In this document: positions 7,871-17,268 of the stretch, one piece after another
Position numbering within the stretch: the stretch's first letter is position 1
Layout: the number at the start of each line of letters is the position of its first letter
NCBI RefSeq assembly: GCF_001273835.1
Contig: NZ_JHEI01000134.1
Span: 186,001-250,000 of the forward strand
Reading direction: 5' to 3'
DNA: 64,000 bases
From: Leucobacter celer subsp. astrifaciens
GTDB lineage: Bacteria; Actinomycetota; Actinomycetes; Actinomycetales; Microbacteriaceae
Translations under genes and position numbers: made by a program
The notes under the pieces: generated by a model
Told to the model about the DNA's origin: nothing
Databases searched by the model: none
The model's input: the letters and a program-made list of their open reading frames with translations, nothing else

Positions 7871-9145
7871 GTGCGGGTGAAGTACGACAGCGCCATCGGC
7901 TCCCACGTCGGCATGGTGCGCTCGAACAACCAGGACTCCGGCTTCGCAGGCGCACACCTCTTCCTCGTCGCCGACGGCATGGGCGGACACGCGGGAGGCG
8001 ACGTCGCCTCCGCGATCGCCGCCAAGGAGATGGCCGCGCTCGACGTACCGCCGACCAGCAGCCCCGAGGCCACCACCAACACGCTGCGCACGGCGATCCT
8101 CGAGACCAACGCGAAGCTGCGCGGCACCGTCAAGGACCGCCCGGAGCTCGCGGGCCTCGGCACCACCTTCACCGGTTTCATCCCGGTCGGCGACCGGCTC
8201 GCCCTCGCCCACATCGGCGACTCGCGCCTCTACCTGCTGCGCGACAACCATCTGCAGCAGATCACCAAGGATCACACCTTCGTGCAGCGCCTCGTCGACA
8301 GCGGCAAGATCACCGAGGAGGAGGCGAAGACCCACCCCCGCCGTTCGGTGCTGATGCGCGTGCTGGGCGACGTCGACTCCTCGCCGCAGGTCGACACCGA
8401 CGTGCTCGACACCCGGCCGGGCGACGTCTGGCTGCTCTGCTCCGACGGCCTCTGCGGCTACGTCGAGGACCACGACATCGAGAAGATCCTGCGCCGCCGC
8501 ACGTCGCTGCAGGGCGCGGTGGACTCGCTCATCGACAAGAGCCTCGCCCACGGAGCGCCCGACAACGTCACGGTCGTGCTCGTGGAGACCGAGCTCGCCC
8601 CCGAGTCCGATCCGCACTCCACCAGCGAGCTGCCCGAGCCGCCGAACCGCCGGTTCGCCGGTTCGGCCGCCACCACCCCGGATCTGCGGGACGGCGACAC
8701 CTCGACCGCCCGCACCCGCCTCATGGGCCGCCGCCGGCTCGTGCGCCGCCCGCCGGTGGTCGCCGAGAGCCAGTTCGAGCCCCGCGTCGACGAGTACCTG
8801 GCCGAGCTCATCGCCGAGACCCGCCGACGCAATCGCCGCCGCCGCCTGCTGTGGGCGCTCGGCGTGGTGGCCGTGCTGCTCGCGATCGGCGGCACCCTGC
8901 TCTTCGGCTACCAGTGGACGCAGAGCCGCTACTTCGTCGGAACCGACGGCGAGACCGTCATCATCTACCGCGGCGTGCAGCAGAACATCGGCTCCATCTC
9001 GCTGCACTCGGTCGCCGAGGACACCGAGATCCCGCTCTCCGAGCTCGACGGCCTCGAGCAGCGCCAGGTGAAGCGCACCCTCGGCGCCGGCTCGATCGAG
9101 GAGGCCCGCGAGATCGTGCTGCGACTGGGGGTGCACGATGACTAG
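7871..9145 (+). CDS. pstP: PP2C-family Ser/Thr phosphatase PstP
   Basis: A 424-aa membrane phosphatase that reverses PknA/PknB phosphorylation. The PPM/PP2C domain covers about residues 1-235, with metal-binding motifs VADGMGGHAGGD, the RLYLLRD region, LLCSDGL and APDNVTVVLV. A linker with basic residues and one transmembrane helix (about 318-340, LLWALGVVAVLLAIGGTLLF) follow, then an extracellular tail of about 80 residues. The start is GTG at 7871, two bases after the fhaB stop; the frame is open further upstream, but that part overlaps fhaB. It overlaps the rodA start by 8 bases. Confidence 0.95.
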   Translation: MRVKYDSAIGSHVGMVRSNNQDSGFAGAHLFLVADGMGGHAGGDVASAIAAKEMAALDVPPTSSPEATTNTLRTAILETNAKLRGTVKDRPELAGLGTTFTGFIPVGDRLALAHIGDSRLYLLRDNHLQQITKDHTFVQRLVDSGKITEEEAKTHPRRSVLMRVLGDVDSSPQVDTDVLDTRPGDVWLLCSDGLCGYVEDHDIEKILRRRTSLQGAVDSLIDKSLAHGAPDNVTVVLVETELAPESDPHSTSELPEPPNRRFAGSAATTPDLRDGDTSTARTRLMGRRRLVRRPPVVAESQFEPRVDEYLAELIAETRRRNRRRRLLWALGVVAVLLAIGGTLLFGYQWTQSRYFVGTDGETVIIYRGVQQNIGSISLHSVAEDTEIPLSELDGLEQRQVKRTLGAGSIEEAREIVLRLGVHDD

Positions 9146-10541
9146 CCCCCAGAACGGCGACGCCCGCACCTTCGACAAGACCCGCACCAGCGAAACGGTG
9201 CTGCAGCGCATCACCGCGCTGCGCGCCCCCCGCAAGCTGCTGGGACTCGAGCTGTCGCTGCTGCTCTTCTCGATCGCCGTGGGCATCGCCGCGGTCGTCA
9301 TCATCGACCTGACCGTGGTGGGCGAGCCCACCACGGCGTTGGCGCCAACAGGCGCGCTGTTCGTCATCGCCCTGTTCGCCCTGCACATCGCCATCCGGCG
9401 CATCGCCCCGGACGGCGATCCGCTGATCATGCCGATCGCGGCGTTCCTGAACGTCATCGGCATCGCCATGATCTACCGCATCGACCTCGCCCAGGAGCTC
9501 TCGGGCTGGGATGCGTGGGCCGTGCGCCAGCTGGTCTGGTCGACGATCGCCGTGGTCGCGGCGATCGTGGTGCTGCTCGTGATCCGCAATCACATGGTGC
9601 TGTTCCGCTACACCTACCTCGCCGGACTCGGCGCCGTGATCCTGCTGCTGCTGCCGATGCTCCCGGGCATCGGCCAGACCATCAACGGCGCGCGCGTCTG
9701 GATCCACGTCGGCGGCTTCTCGTTCCAGCCGGGTGAGATCGCGAAGATCCTGCTCGCGATCTTCTTCGCCGGCTACCTCGTGCGCAATCGGGATTCGCTC
9801 GCCATGGTGGGCAAGAAGATCCTGGGCATCCGGTTCCCGCGCGCACGGGATCTCGGCCCGCTGCTCGTGTTCTGGCTCGCGGCGATGTCGGTGCTCGTGT
9901 TCCAGCGCGATCTCGGCACCTCCCTGCTGTACTTCGGGCTCTTCCTGTCGATGCTCTACCTCGCGACGGGGCGCATCGGCTGGATCATCCTGGGCGTCGG
10001 GCTGTTCGTCGTGGGCGGGCTCGTGGCGAGCCAGACCCTCGCCTACGTCAACGTGCGCTTCGCGAACTGGCTCGATCCCTTCGCCGATCCGCACGGCGGC
10101 AGCTACCAGATGGTGCAGGGGCTGTTCGGCATGGCCAACGGCGGCATGACCGGCACGGGCCTCGGCCAGGGCTATCCGTTCGACACCCCCGAGTCGCGCA
10201 GCGACTACATCTTCGCGAGCCTCGGCGAGGAGCTCGGGCTCATCGGGCTGTTCGTGATCCTCGCGGCCTACCTGCTGCTCGTGGGCCGCGGCCTGCGCAT
10301 CGGCTTCGCCGGGCAGGACGACTTCGGCAAGCTGCTCGCCTCGGGCCTCGCCTTCGCCATCGCGCTGCAGGTGTTCATCGTGGTCGGCGGCGTGACCCGC
10401 GTGATCCCGCTCACCGGCCTCACCGCACCCTTCCTCGCCGCAGGCGGATCCTCGCTCGTCTCGAACTGGATCATCATCGCCCTGCTCATCCTGCTCTCCA
10501 ACTCGGTGCGCAATCGACCGAAGCTGGTGATCCGCACATGA
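9138..10541 (+). CDS. rodA: SEDS-family peptidoglycan polymerase RodA/FtsW-like
   Basis: A 467-aa polytopic membrane protein of the SEDS family with about ten to twelve hydrophobic helices. It polymerises glycan strands from lipid II and works with a class B transpeptidase, here encoded next (pbpA). Family-typical segments include the GARVWIHVGGFSFQPGEIAK region, VFQRDLGTSLL, the GGSYQMVQGLFGMANGG loop and DYIFASLGEELG. It starts inside the last codons of pstP and its stop overlaps the pbpA start (ATGA). Confidence 0.95.
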   Translation: MTSPQNGDARTFDKTRTSETVLQRITALRAPRKLLGLELSLLLFSIAVGIAAVVIIDLTVVGEPTTALAPTGALFVIALFALHIAIRRIAPDGDPLIMPIAAFLNVIGIAMIYRIDLAQELSGWDAWAVRQLVWSTIAVVAAIVVLLVIRNHMVLFRYTYLAGLGAVILLLLPMLPGIGQTINGARVWIHVGGFSFQPGEIAKILLAIFFAGYLVRNRDSLAMVGKKILGIRFPRARDLGPLLVFWLAAMSVLVFQRDLGTSLLYFGLFLSMLYLATGRIGWIILGVGLFVVGGLVASQTLAYVNVRFANWLDPFADPHGGSYQMVQGLFGMANGGMTGTGLGQGYPFDTPESRSDYIFASLGEELGLIGLFVILAAYLLLVGRGLRIGFAGQDDFGKLLASGLAFAIALQVFIVVGGVTRVIPLTGLTAPFLAAGGSSLVSNWIIIALLILLSNSVRNRPKLVIRT

Positions 10542-12025
10542 ACAAGCAGCTGAAGTTCCTCACCCGCACCGTGTTCGCCATGTTCCTGGTGCTGTTCTTC
10601 GCCGTCACCATGATCCAGTTCGTGTCGGCCGACGACCTCCGCGCCAACGAGCTGAACGGCCGCACGGTGAAGAACGGCTACAAGGTGGAACGAGGATCGA
10701 TCCTCGTCGACGGGGATCCCGTGGCGTACTCCACCCCCACGGGCGACTCGTTCCGCTTCGTGCGGCAGTACTCCGACGGCCCCCTCTACGCCCCGATCAC
10801 CGGCTACTTCTCGCACACGCAGGGCATGACCGGGCTCGAGGCCGCGATGAACCAGGATCTCTCCGGCATCGGCAACGCGCAGTTCTTCACCCGGATCATG
10901 AACACCCTCAACGGCGTCGCGCCCCAGGGCAGCTCCGTGCAGACCACGATCGACCCCGCGGCGCAGGCGGCCGCGGAGGCGGCGATGACCGAGAGCGGCT
11001 TCGAAGGGGCCGTGGTGGCCATCGCGCCCAAGACCGGCAAGATCCTGGCGCTCGTCTCGACCCCCAGCTTCGACCCCAACGTGCTCTCGACGAACAGCGA
11101 CGCGGAGATCATCGCGAACTACCGCCAGCTCGAGGAGGATCCCTCGCAGCCGCTGCAGAACCGCGCCATCGCGGGCGATCTGTACCACCCGGGATCCGTC
11201 TACAAGCTCGTCGCCGCGGCGGCCGCGATCGAGGCGGGCGAGGCCACCCCCTCCACCGAGTACGCGAACCCCGACCGGCTCAAGCTGCCGCAGTCGACAC
11301 ACGAGATGCAGAACGCCTCGCGCACCACCTGCGGCCCCGATTCGAAGGCCACGCTCGAGCAGGCGATCGTGCTGTCGTGCAACATCCCGATCGCCGAGAT
11401 GGCGATGGACATGGACAGCAACGCCGTGCCCGACATGGCGCACGCCTTCGGCTTCGGCCAGGATCTCTCGGTTCCGCTGACGGTCACGCCCAGCGCCTCC
11501 CCGCTGCCCGAGGACGACGCGCAGGTGGCGCTCTCCTCGATCGGCCAGCTCGACGTGCGCGTCACGCCGCTCCAGATCGCGATGGTGTCGGCCGGCATCG
11601 CCAACGGCGGCACCGTCATGAAGCCCTACCTCGTCGACCGCGTGATCACCCCGGATCTGCGCGTCGAGAAGGACTACTCGCCCGAGGAGTTCTCGAAGCC
11701 CATCTCGAAGAAGACGGCGGACGCGGTCGCTGGCATGATGGAGCACGGAGTCTCCAACCCCGAGGGTCTCGCGCAGAACGCGGGCATCGATGGGGTGCGG
11801 GTCGCGGGCAAGACGGGCACCGCCGAGAACGGTACGGACGAGAACGGGAATGACCTTCCCTTTACGCTGTGGTTCACGGGGTTCGCGCCGGTCGACGACC
11901 CCGAGGTGGCCATCGCCGTCGTGATCGAGGACGGCGGCGGCGAGGCATTTGGATTCGAGGGCGGGTCGTTCGACCTCCCCACGGCAGTCGGAAAACGAGT
12001 AATGGAAGCGGTGTTGAGCGAATGA
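10538..12025 (+). CDS. pbpA: Class B penicillin-binding protein (transpeptidase) PbpA
   Basis: A 495-aa membrane-anchored DD-transpeptidase that cross-links peptidoglycan, partner of the upstream SEDS polymerase. There is one N-terminal transmembrane helix (about residues 8-30), a short dimerisation region, then the transpeptidase domain with SVYK (active Ser near 219), SCN (near 280) and KTGT (near 424). Length and organisation match mycobacterial PbpA. Both ends overlap neighbouring genes by four bases (ATGA), so stoichiometric expression is likely. Confidence 0.95.
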   Translation: MNKQLKFLTRTVFAMFLVLFFAVTMIQFVSADDLRANELNGRTVKNGYKVERGSILVDGDPVAYSTPTGDSFRFVRQYSDGPLYAPITGYFSHTQGMTGLEAAMNQDLSGIGNAQFFTRIMNTLNGVAPQGSSVQTTIDPAAQAAAEAAMTESGFEGAVVAIAPKTGKILALVSTPSFDPNVLSTNSDAEIIANYRQLEEDPSQPLQNRAIAGDLYHPGSVYKLVAAAAAIEAGEATPSTEYANPDRLKLPQSTHEMQNASRTTCGPDSKATLEQAIVLSCNIPIAEMAMDMDSNAVPDMAHAFGFGQDLSVPLTVTPSASPLPEDDAQVALSSIGQLDVRVTPLQIAMVSAGIANGGTVMKPYLVDRVITPDLRVEKDYSPEEFSKPISKKTADAVAGMMEHGVSNPEGLAQNAGIDGVRVAGKTGTAENGTDENGNDLPFTLWFTGFAPVDDPEVAIAVVIEDGGGEAFGFEGGSFDLPTAVGKRVMEAVLSE

Positions 12026-13770
12026 GGCCATCGGCAGGGATCACATTCGGCGGACGCTACGAGCTCAGCTCGAGGATCGCCGTCGGAGGCATGGGCGAGG
12101 TATGGAGGGCGACCGACAGCATCATCGGCCGCACCGTCGCCATCAAGATCCTCAAGGACGAGTACATGGGGGATCCGGGCTTCCTCGAGCGCTTCCGCGC
12201 CGAGGCGAGGCACGCCGCGCTCGTCAACCACGAGGGCATCGCGAACGTCTTCGACTACGGCGAGGAGCAGGGCTCCGCGTACATCGTGATGGAGCTGGTG
12301 CCGGGTGAGCCGCTGTCGGCGATCATCGAGCGCGAAGGGCGTCTCCCGGCGAACCGGGTGCTCGGGATCGTGGCGCAGACCGCCACGTCGCTGCAGGCCG
12401 CGCACGACGCCGGCCTCGTGCACCGCGACATCAAGCCCGGCAACCTGCTGATCACGCCCGAGGGGCGCGTGAAGATCACCGACTTCGGCATTGCGCGGAT
12501 CGCGGACCAGGTGCCGCTCACCGCCACCGGCCAGGTCATGGGCACCGTGCAGTACCTCGCGCCCGAGCAGGCGAGCGGGCACACCGCCACCGCGACCACC
12601 GACATCTACTCCCTCGGCGTCGTGGCCTACGAGTGCCTCGCGGGCAGGCGCCCGTTCACGGGCGAGTCGCAGGTGGCGATCGCGATGGCGCAGATCAACG
12701 ACACCCCGCCGGATCTGCCGAGCGACGTGCCGGAGCCGGTGCGCAATCTCGTGATGGCGTGCCTCGCGAAGGACGCCGCGGGTCGCCCCGCGACCGCCGC
12801 GAAGCTCGCGCAGGCCGCGACCGCGCTGCACCGCGGCGACGTGCAGCTGGCGGCGAGCTATGTGCCGCAGGTGCTCGGCGGCTCGCTGCCGGCCACCACG
12901 GTGATGCCGCAGCAGACGCTGGTGTCGGACGCCGCGACCACGGCGCTGCCGCAGACGACCGCACTGGCGGGCCAGACGGCCGAGCAGCCGGCGCAGGACG
13001 ACGAGACCGCGGATGGCGAAGAGCCGGTCAAGAAGAAGCGCAGCCCGTGGACCTGGCCGCTCATCACGCTGGCCGCGCTGCTGCTCATCATCGGCGTCGG
13101 CACCGCCTACGCGCTGCTGAGCGGTGGCGGCGGCGATCCGGTGCGGACGACGACCCCGCCGCCCACGACGCCGACCCAGACGCCCACGACACCGCCTCCG
13201 GCCACGACCGGCGCGATCGACCGGAGCGAGATCGTCGGCAAGAAAGCCGCGGACGCGATCGCCTACCTGAACGAGCTCGGTTTCCCGAACGTCTCCACCC
13301 AGCCGGGCAACCAGTCCTCCGACGAGGACGTCGACATCGTCACCGAGGTGAACCCCAGCGGATCCCGCGTGCCCTTCGACCAGGCGATCGTGCTCACGGT
13401 CAACGTGGCATTCGGCGAGATCACGGATCCGCCGGCCGCCCCGAGCGGCGTCGACAGCGTCGACTCCGGCCAGGCGTTCACGCTGCAGCTCTCCAGCAAC
13501 ATCTGCCCGGCCGGACTCACGCTGCAGGGATACGTGGTCACCGTCACCGGCGATGGCAGCCTTGCCAGCGTCTCGGGATCGACGGCGAATCTGCAGGCCG
13601 CAACGCTGAACCCGGGTGACCCCGACGGCACGATCACGGTCGTCTACACGGCCACCTGCCAGGCCAGCGGAGTCGATCGGGTCTCCCCCGAGTCCGCCGC
13701 GAAGACGATCACCGTCGCCGCGCCCCCGGAGAACGACACGAACCCGGACGACAACGGGGACGACAACTAG
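12022..13770 (+). CDS. pknA: Ser/Thr protein kinase PknA with one PASTA-like domain
   Basis: A 582-aa receptor-type Hanks kinase. The kinase domain covers about residues 11-275: glycine loop VGGMGEVW, Lys42 in VAIKIL, HRDIKPGN, DFG and APEQ. An acidic juxtamembrane linker follows, then a transmembrane helix (about 344-366), a Thr/Pro-rich stretch, one PASTA-like domain (about 398-462) and a C-terminal extracellular Ig-like tail of about 110 residues. Mycobacterial PknA lacks PASTA domains; kinases at this locus in Microbacteriaceae often carry one. The ATG overlaps the pbpA stop. Substrates are expected among divisome, wall-synthesis and FHA proteins encoded alongside. Confidence 0.93.
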   Translation: MRPSAGITFGGRYELSSRIAVGGMGEVWRATDSIIGRTVAIKILKDEYMGDPGFLERFRAEARHAALVNHEGIANVFDYGEEQGSAYIVMELVPGEPLSAIIEREGRLPANRVLGIVAQTATSLQAAHDAGLVHRDIKPGNLLITPEGRVKITDFGIARIADQVPLTATGQVMGTVQYLAPEQASGHTATATTDIYSLGVVAYECLAGRRPFTGESQVAIAMAQINDTPPDLPSDVPEPVRNLVMACLAKDAAGRPATAAKLAQAATALHRGDVQLAASYVPQVLGGSLPATTVMPQQTLVSDAATTALPQTTALAGQTAEQPAQDDETADGEEPVKKKRSPWTWPLITLAALLLIIGVGTAYALLSGGGGDPVRTTTPPPTTPTQTPTTPPPATTGAIDRSEIVGKKAADAIAYLNELGFPNVSTQPGNQSSDEDVDIVTEVNPSGSRVPFDQAIVLTVNVAFGEITDPPAAPSGVDSVDSGQAFTLQLSSNICPAGLTLQGYVVTVTGDGSLASVSGSTANLQAATLNPGDPDGTITVVYTATCQASGVDRVSPESAAKTITVAAPPENDTNPDDNGDDN

Positions 13771-13819
13771 CGGACACGGGATCGTCCAGCTTCGATCCCG
13801 ATAAACTTGGAGGCAATCC

Positions 13820-15535
13820 TTGAGCACGGAAGAGGTGATCATGCCCGAAACGACCGATGGCGGCGGTGAGCAGCGCATCCTCGCCGGCCGCTACGCCATC
13901 GGCGAGTTCGTCGGTCAGGGCGGGATGGCCACCGTGTACCGCGGCACCGACACGAAGCTCGGGCGCCAGGTCGCCATCAAGGTGATGAAGGCCGATCTCG
14001 CCGGGGACGAGCAGTTCCGCTCCCGCTTCCGGCAGGAGGCGCAGTCCGCCTCGCGCATGGCGCACCCCACCGTGGTGCGCGTCTTCGACGCGGGCGACGA
14101 CCTCATCCAGACGGCGGACGGCCCCAAGCGGCTGCCCTTCATCGTCATGGAGTACGTCGAGGGCACCAACCTCCGCCAGCTCGTCGCCGAGGGCGGGCTG
14201 TCCCAGACTGAAGCCTGCCGCGTGGTCGACTCCGTGCTCACCGCGCTCGAGTACTCGCACCGCGCCGGCATCGTGCACCGCGACATCAAGCCCGCGAACA
14301 TCATGATCACCAAGGGCGGCCAGGTGAAGGTGATGGACTTCGGCATCGCCCGCGCCGTCTCCGAGACCTCGTCGACCCTGCAGCAGACCACCGCCATTCT
14401 GGGCACCGCGGCCTACTTCTCGCCGGAGCAGGCCAAGGGCGAGGCGATCGACGCGCGTACCGACCTCTACTCGACGTCGGTGCTGCTGTACGAACTGCTC
14501 ACGGGCGATGTGCCGTTCCGCGGCGACACGGCCGTGGCCGTGGCCTACCAGCACGTGAGCGAGCGGCCGAAGCCGCCGAGCGAACGCAACCCCGAGGTGC
14601 CGCCCGAGCTCGACCGCGTGGTGCTCTACGGGCTCGCGAAGGATCGCTCCAAGCGCTTCCAGTCCGCCTCGGAGTTCCGCGAGGCGCTGCGGATCGCCGC
14701 CAGCGGCAAGATGCCCAAGCTCTCGGTGCAGCAGCAGGAGACGGTGCTGTTCTCGGGCGGCGAAGAGGTCTCCGAGTCGGATCTCGCGCTGCGTCAGCTC
14801 TCGGAGGGCGGGGGTGCCGCACGCACACAGAACCGCCCGCCCGTCATGTGGACCTGGGCGGCGATCCTCACCGTCGGAGCCGTGATCGTGGCCGTCGTCT
14901 TCTGGCTGGTCACACTCGCCCCGCAGCAGTTCGTGCCCGACAACTCGCGCGAGATCCCGAACCTCGTCGACATGGAGCGCACCGAGGCCTTCGAGCTGCT
15001 GCAGAAGCAGGGGCTGTTCCCGGTGACGGTCGAGCAGACCAGCGAGGAGATCGCCGCGGGGCACGTGGTCTCGAGCGACCCGGAGGAGGGCACCGTGCTC
15101 ACCGTCGGCGAGAACGTCACCCTCTACATCTCGACGGGGCCGGAGGTCGCGAAGGTACCCGAACCCGACAACATGTCGCTCGACGCCTACAAGCAGGCGC
15201 TCGCCGATCTGGGTCTCACCGTCGGGGTCGAGACCAGCGTCGACGACCCCATCGCACCCGAGGGCCGTGTGCTCGAGGTCTCGCCCGGCCCCGGCACCGA
15301 ACTCGCCTCCGGCGAGAGCGTGGCCGTGCAGGTGGCGAGCGGCAAGGTGAAGGTGCCCGAGGTCGTGGGACACCCGCTCGAGGCCGCTCGATCCCTCCTC
15401 GACGGCCGCGGACTCGAGATCACCTACACGCCCGATCAGTGCCCCGCGGAGGGCAACTACCCGGTGACCTGGCAGTCGATCGTCGGCGAGCAGAAGCAGG
15501 GCGCCGCGCTCGAGGTCAAGTACTGCGCCGCCTGA
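13820..15535 (+). CDS. pknB: Ser/Thr protein kinase PknB with three PASTA domains
   Basis: A 571-aa receptor kinase that senses muropeptides or lipid II through extracellular PASTA repeats and controls growth and division. The kinase domain (about residues 22-285) shows VGQGGMATVY, Lys in VAIKVM (near 53), HRDIKPAN, DFG and SPEQA. One transmembrane helix lies at about 343-364. Three PASTA domains occupy about 375-571, fewer than the four of mycobacterial PknB. Two starts fit: TTG at 13820 (GGAGG six bases upstream) and ATG at 13841 (AGAGG five bases upstream). The gene is the last of the operon and converges on pabA. Confidence 0.94.
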   Translation: MSTEEVIMPETTDGGGEQRILAGRYAIGEFVGQGGMATVYRGTDTKLGRQVAIKVMKADLAGDEQFRSRFRQEAQSASRMAHPTVVRVFDAGDDLIQTADGPKRLPFIVMEYVEGTNLRQLVAEGGLSQTEACRVVDSVLTALEYSHRAGIVHRDIKPANIMITKGGQVKVMDFGIARAVSETSSTLQQTTAILGTAAYFSPEQAKGEAIDARTDLYSTSVLLYELLTGDVPFRGDTAVAVAYQHVSERPKPPSERNPEVPPELDRVVLYGLAKDRSKRFQSASEFREALRIAASGKMPKLSVQQQETVLFSGGEEVSESDLALRQLSEGGGAARTQNRPPVMWTWAAILTVGAVIVAVVFWLVTLAPQQFVPDNSREIPNLVDMERTEAFELLQKQGLFPVTVEQTSEEIAAGHVVSSDPEEGTVLTVGENVTLYISTGPEVAKVPEPDNMSLDAYKQALADLGLTVGVETSVDDPIAPEGRVLEVSPGPGTELASGESVAVQVASGKVKVPEVVGHPLEAARSLLDGRGLEITYTPDQCPAEGNYPVTWQSIVGEQKQGAALEVKYCAA

Positions 15536-15616
15536 CGACGCGACCGTCCCGGGCTCCCGAGGCCGTCGCTCCCGTCCCCTGAGCGTGTCGAAGGGGGCGG
15601 GCGTTCAGACCGGCCC

Positions 15617-15634
15617 CGCGGCTCCGCAGCCGCG
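15617..15634. terminator. GC-rich hairpin between convergent pknB and pabA
   Basis: A 7-bp stem (CGCGGCT/AGCCGCG) with loop CCGC lies just beyond pabA and pknB, which converge here. No T-run follows, so it is only a weak candidate for a bidirectional terminator. The same spacer holds a CCCCTGAGCGTGTCGAAGGG-type segment (about 15577-15596) found around other intergenic repeats of this window. Confidence 0.4.
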
Positions 15635-15639
15635 CCCGC

Positions 15640-16275
15640 TCAGCTCTTGATGAGGGGCGACAGCGACTGCGCGATCTGCGCCGCGTTGGCGAGGCCCACC
15701 ACACCCAGCCAGTTGCCCAGCTGACGGTAGCCGCCCTCCGTGAGCACCGACTCGGGATGGTACTGCACTCCGTAGATGGGCAGCTCGCGGTGGCGCAGCG
15801 CCATGACGATTCCGCTCGCCGTCTCGGCGGTGATGACCAGTGTCTCGGGCACCGTGTCGCGCACGACGGCCAGCGAGTGGTAGCGGGTCGCGTTGAACTC
15901 GGAGGCGACACCCTCGAAGAAGGGATCGTCGGTGTGATGCACTCGCGAGACCTTGCCGTGCATCAGCTCCTCGGCGTGGGTCACCGTGGCGCCGAGCGCC
16001 TCGGCGATCGCCTGGTGTCCGAGGCACACGCCCAGCAGCGGCACCCCGGTGCGCAGCGCGATACCGACCATGGACACGGAGACCCCCGCGTCCGTCGGCG
16101 TGCCGGGTCCCGGCGAGATGAGCACGCCGTCGTATTCGGCGACGAGGCGCTCGAGCTCTCCCGTGCTCACCTCGTCGTTGCGGATCACCCGCGTCGAGGC
16201 GCCCAGCTGCTGCAGGTAGCCGTTCAGCGTGTACACGAAGCTGTCGTAGTTGTCGATGATCAGAATGTTCGTCAT
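15640..16275 (-). CDS. pabA: Glutamine amidotransferase, PabA/TrpG type
   Basis: A 211-aa class I glutamine amidotransferase that supplies ammonia to aminodeoxychorismate synthase (PabB) or anthranilate synthase (TrpE). Catalytic triad: Cys84 in GVCLGHQ, His173 and Glu175 in QYHPES. The N-terminal NILIIDNYDSFVYTL is typical. No trp or pab component I gene is near. The gene sits at the standard actinobacterial position facing pknB, where it is annotated variously as trpG or pabA; sequence alone does not separate them. Its ATG overlaps the stop of the small membrane protein gene. Confidence 0.92.
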   Translation of the reverse strand: MTNILIIDNYDSFVYTLNGYLQQLGASTRVIRNDEVSTGELERLVAEYDGVLISPGPGTPTDAGVSVSMVGIALRTGVPLLGVCLGHQAIAEALGATVTHAEELMHGKVSRVHHTDDPFFEGVASEFNATRYHSLAVVRDTVPETLVITAETASGIVMALRHRELPIYGVQYHPESVLTEGGYRQLGNWLGVVGLANAAQIAQSLSPLIKS

Positions 16276-16430
16276 GGTCCGACCGTCGCCTCCTCTGCTT
16301 GGAAGTACAGGGCCGCCCACGGATACACGTAGGCGATGAGCACGTAGACCAGCGCGGCCGCGACGAGCAGCAGCACGATCACCCGGAGCCAGGCCGGGCC
16401 GGGGAAGAATCGCCAGAGCAGCGAGAACAT
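16272..16430 (-). CDS. Small single-pass membrane protein
   Basis: A 52-aa protein too short for many gene callers. It has one strong transmembrane helix (VIVLLLVAAALVYVLIAYV, about residues 20-38) and a short tail. Its ATG overlaps the sortase stop (TGATG) and its own stop overlaps the pabA ATG, so it is translated from the same message; this tight coupling on both sides is the main evidence. Small proteins at this place are common in Microbacteriaceae. Function unknown; a sortase accessory role is a guess. Confidence 0.75.
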   Translation of the reverse strand: MFSLLWRFFPGPAWLRVIVLLLVAAALVYVLIAYVYPWAALYFQAEEATVGP

Positions 16431-17215
16431 CAGCTTTCCTGATCCCCTCTGGGCGCCTGCGTGCCCTCCATGGTCGGGTTGAGTTCGATCAGCTCGGCGG
16501 GCGGCCCGTCGCTGCGGGGCTGGAAGCCCTCGAAGACGGAGTAAGCGATGGCGCGCTCGTCGCTGCCCGCCCACTTCGGGTGGCAGGTGGTCAGCGTGAG
16601 GATCCGGTCCTCGCCGGGCACCCCCTCGAGCCGGGGGAACGGGTTGAGCACGTCGACGGCGTCGGGCAGCACGTACTCGATCGAGCGGAAGCGGTAGGTG
16701 TACCAGCCGTCGGCGGTCTCGACGAAGAGCGGATCGCCGACACGCAGGTTCATCACCTCGCGGAAGGAGTTGATGAGCGGCCCGGATCGGTGCCCGGCCA
16801 GCGCGAAGTTGCCCGGCTCACCCGGCAGCTGCGTGCTCTCGTAGCGCCCGATGCCCTTCTCGTCGAGGTTGAGCACCGTCCACCAGTCGGTGGTCTCGGC
16901 GACGACATTCGCGTAGGTCGTGCCGAAGGCCGGCACGTGCAGCACCGCGAAGGCCTCGGCCGGGGCGGGCTTCGCCGTGACGGGGATCACGCCCGGCTCG
17001 ACCGTCCTCGACTCCTCGGCCCAGCGCGCCGACTGCTGCGCCGAGAGCTCGGTCTGCTTCGCGGTCACCGTGACGCCGGTGTGCCAGGGCTGCCACACGA
17101 TGTAGCCGAGGACCCCCAGTCCACCGAGCAGCAGCAGCTCTCCGATCACCGTGAGCGGGCTCAGGCGGGCCCGCTGGCGTCGTCCGCGCGCGCTACGAGA
17201 CTCCATCACTCTCAC
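16430..17215 (-). CDS. Class E sortase
   Basis: A 261-aa membrane transpeptidase that cleaves LAxTG-type sorting signals and attaches proteins to the wall. It has a basic N-terminus and one transmembrane helix (about residues 21-43). The sortase barrel carries the catalytic residues His142 (LAGHRSG), Cys211 (LTTCHPKW) and Arg221 (DERAIAY). Class E enzymes in actinobacteria are typically found beside crgA and pknB, as here. The first start is GTG at 17215; an ATG at 17206 (MESRSARG) is an alternative, and neither has a strong ribosome site. No obvious LPxTG substrate gene is adjacent. Confidence 0.93.
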   Translation of the reverse strand: MRVMESRSARGRRQRARLSPLTVIGELLLLGGLGVLGYIVWQPWHTGVTVTAKQTELSAQQSARWAEESRTVEPGVIPVTAKPAPAEAFAVLHVPAFGTTYANVVAETTDWWTVLNLDEKGIGRYESTQLPGEPGNFALAGHRSGPLINSFREVMNLRVGDPLFVETADGWYTYRFRSIEYVLPDAVDVLNPFPRLEGVPGEDRILTLTTCHPKWAGSDERAIAYSVFEGFQPRSDGPPAELIELNPTMEGTQAPRGDQES

Positions 17216-17268
17216 ATTCTACGACTCGGGCGCTGAGACTCGGCCGGAATCCCGGTAGACTCGTAGTC

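Noticed and set aside
7706..9469. 587-codon minus-strand frame opposite pstP and rodA
   Set aside because: Shadow of PP2C phosphatase and SEDS genes, which have complete motifs.
10268..12031. 587-codon minus-strand frame opposite pbpA
   Set aside because: Shadow frame; pbpA has all three active-site motifs on the plus strand.
11674..13878. Very long minus-strand open frame (734 codons) opposite pbpA/pknA
   Set aside because: High-GC shadow of two well-supported kinase/PBP genes; Arg/Gly/Asp-rich with no domain signatures.
13709..15373. 554-codon minus-strand frame opposite pknB
   Set aside because: Composition is the reverse image of PknB codons; no motif, no ribosome site.
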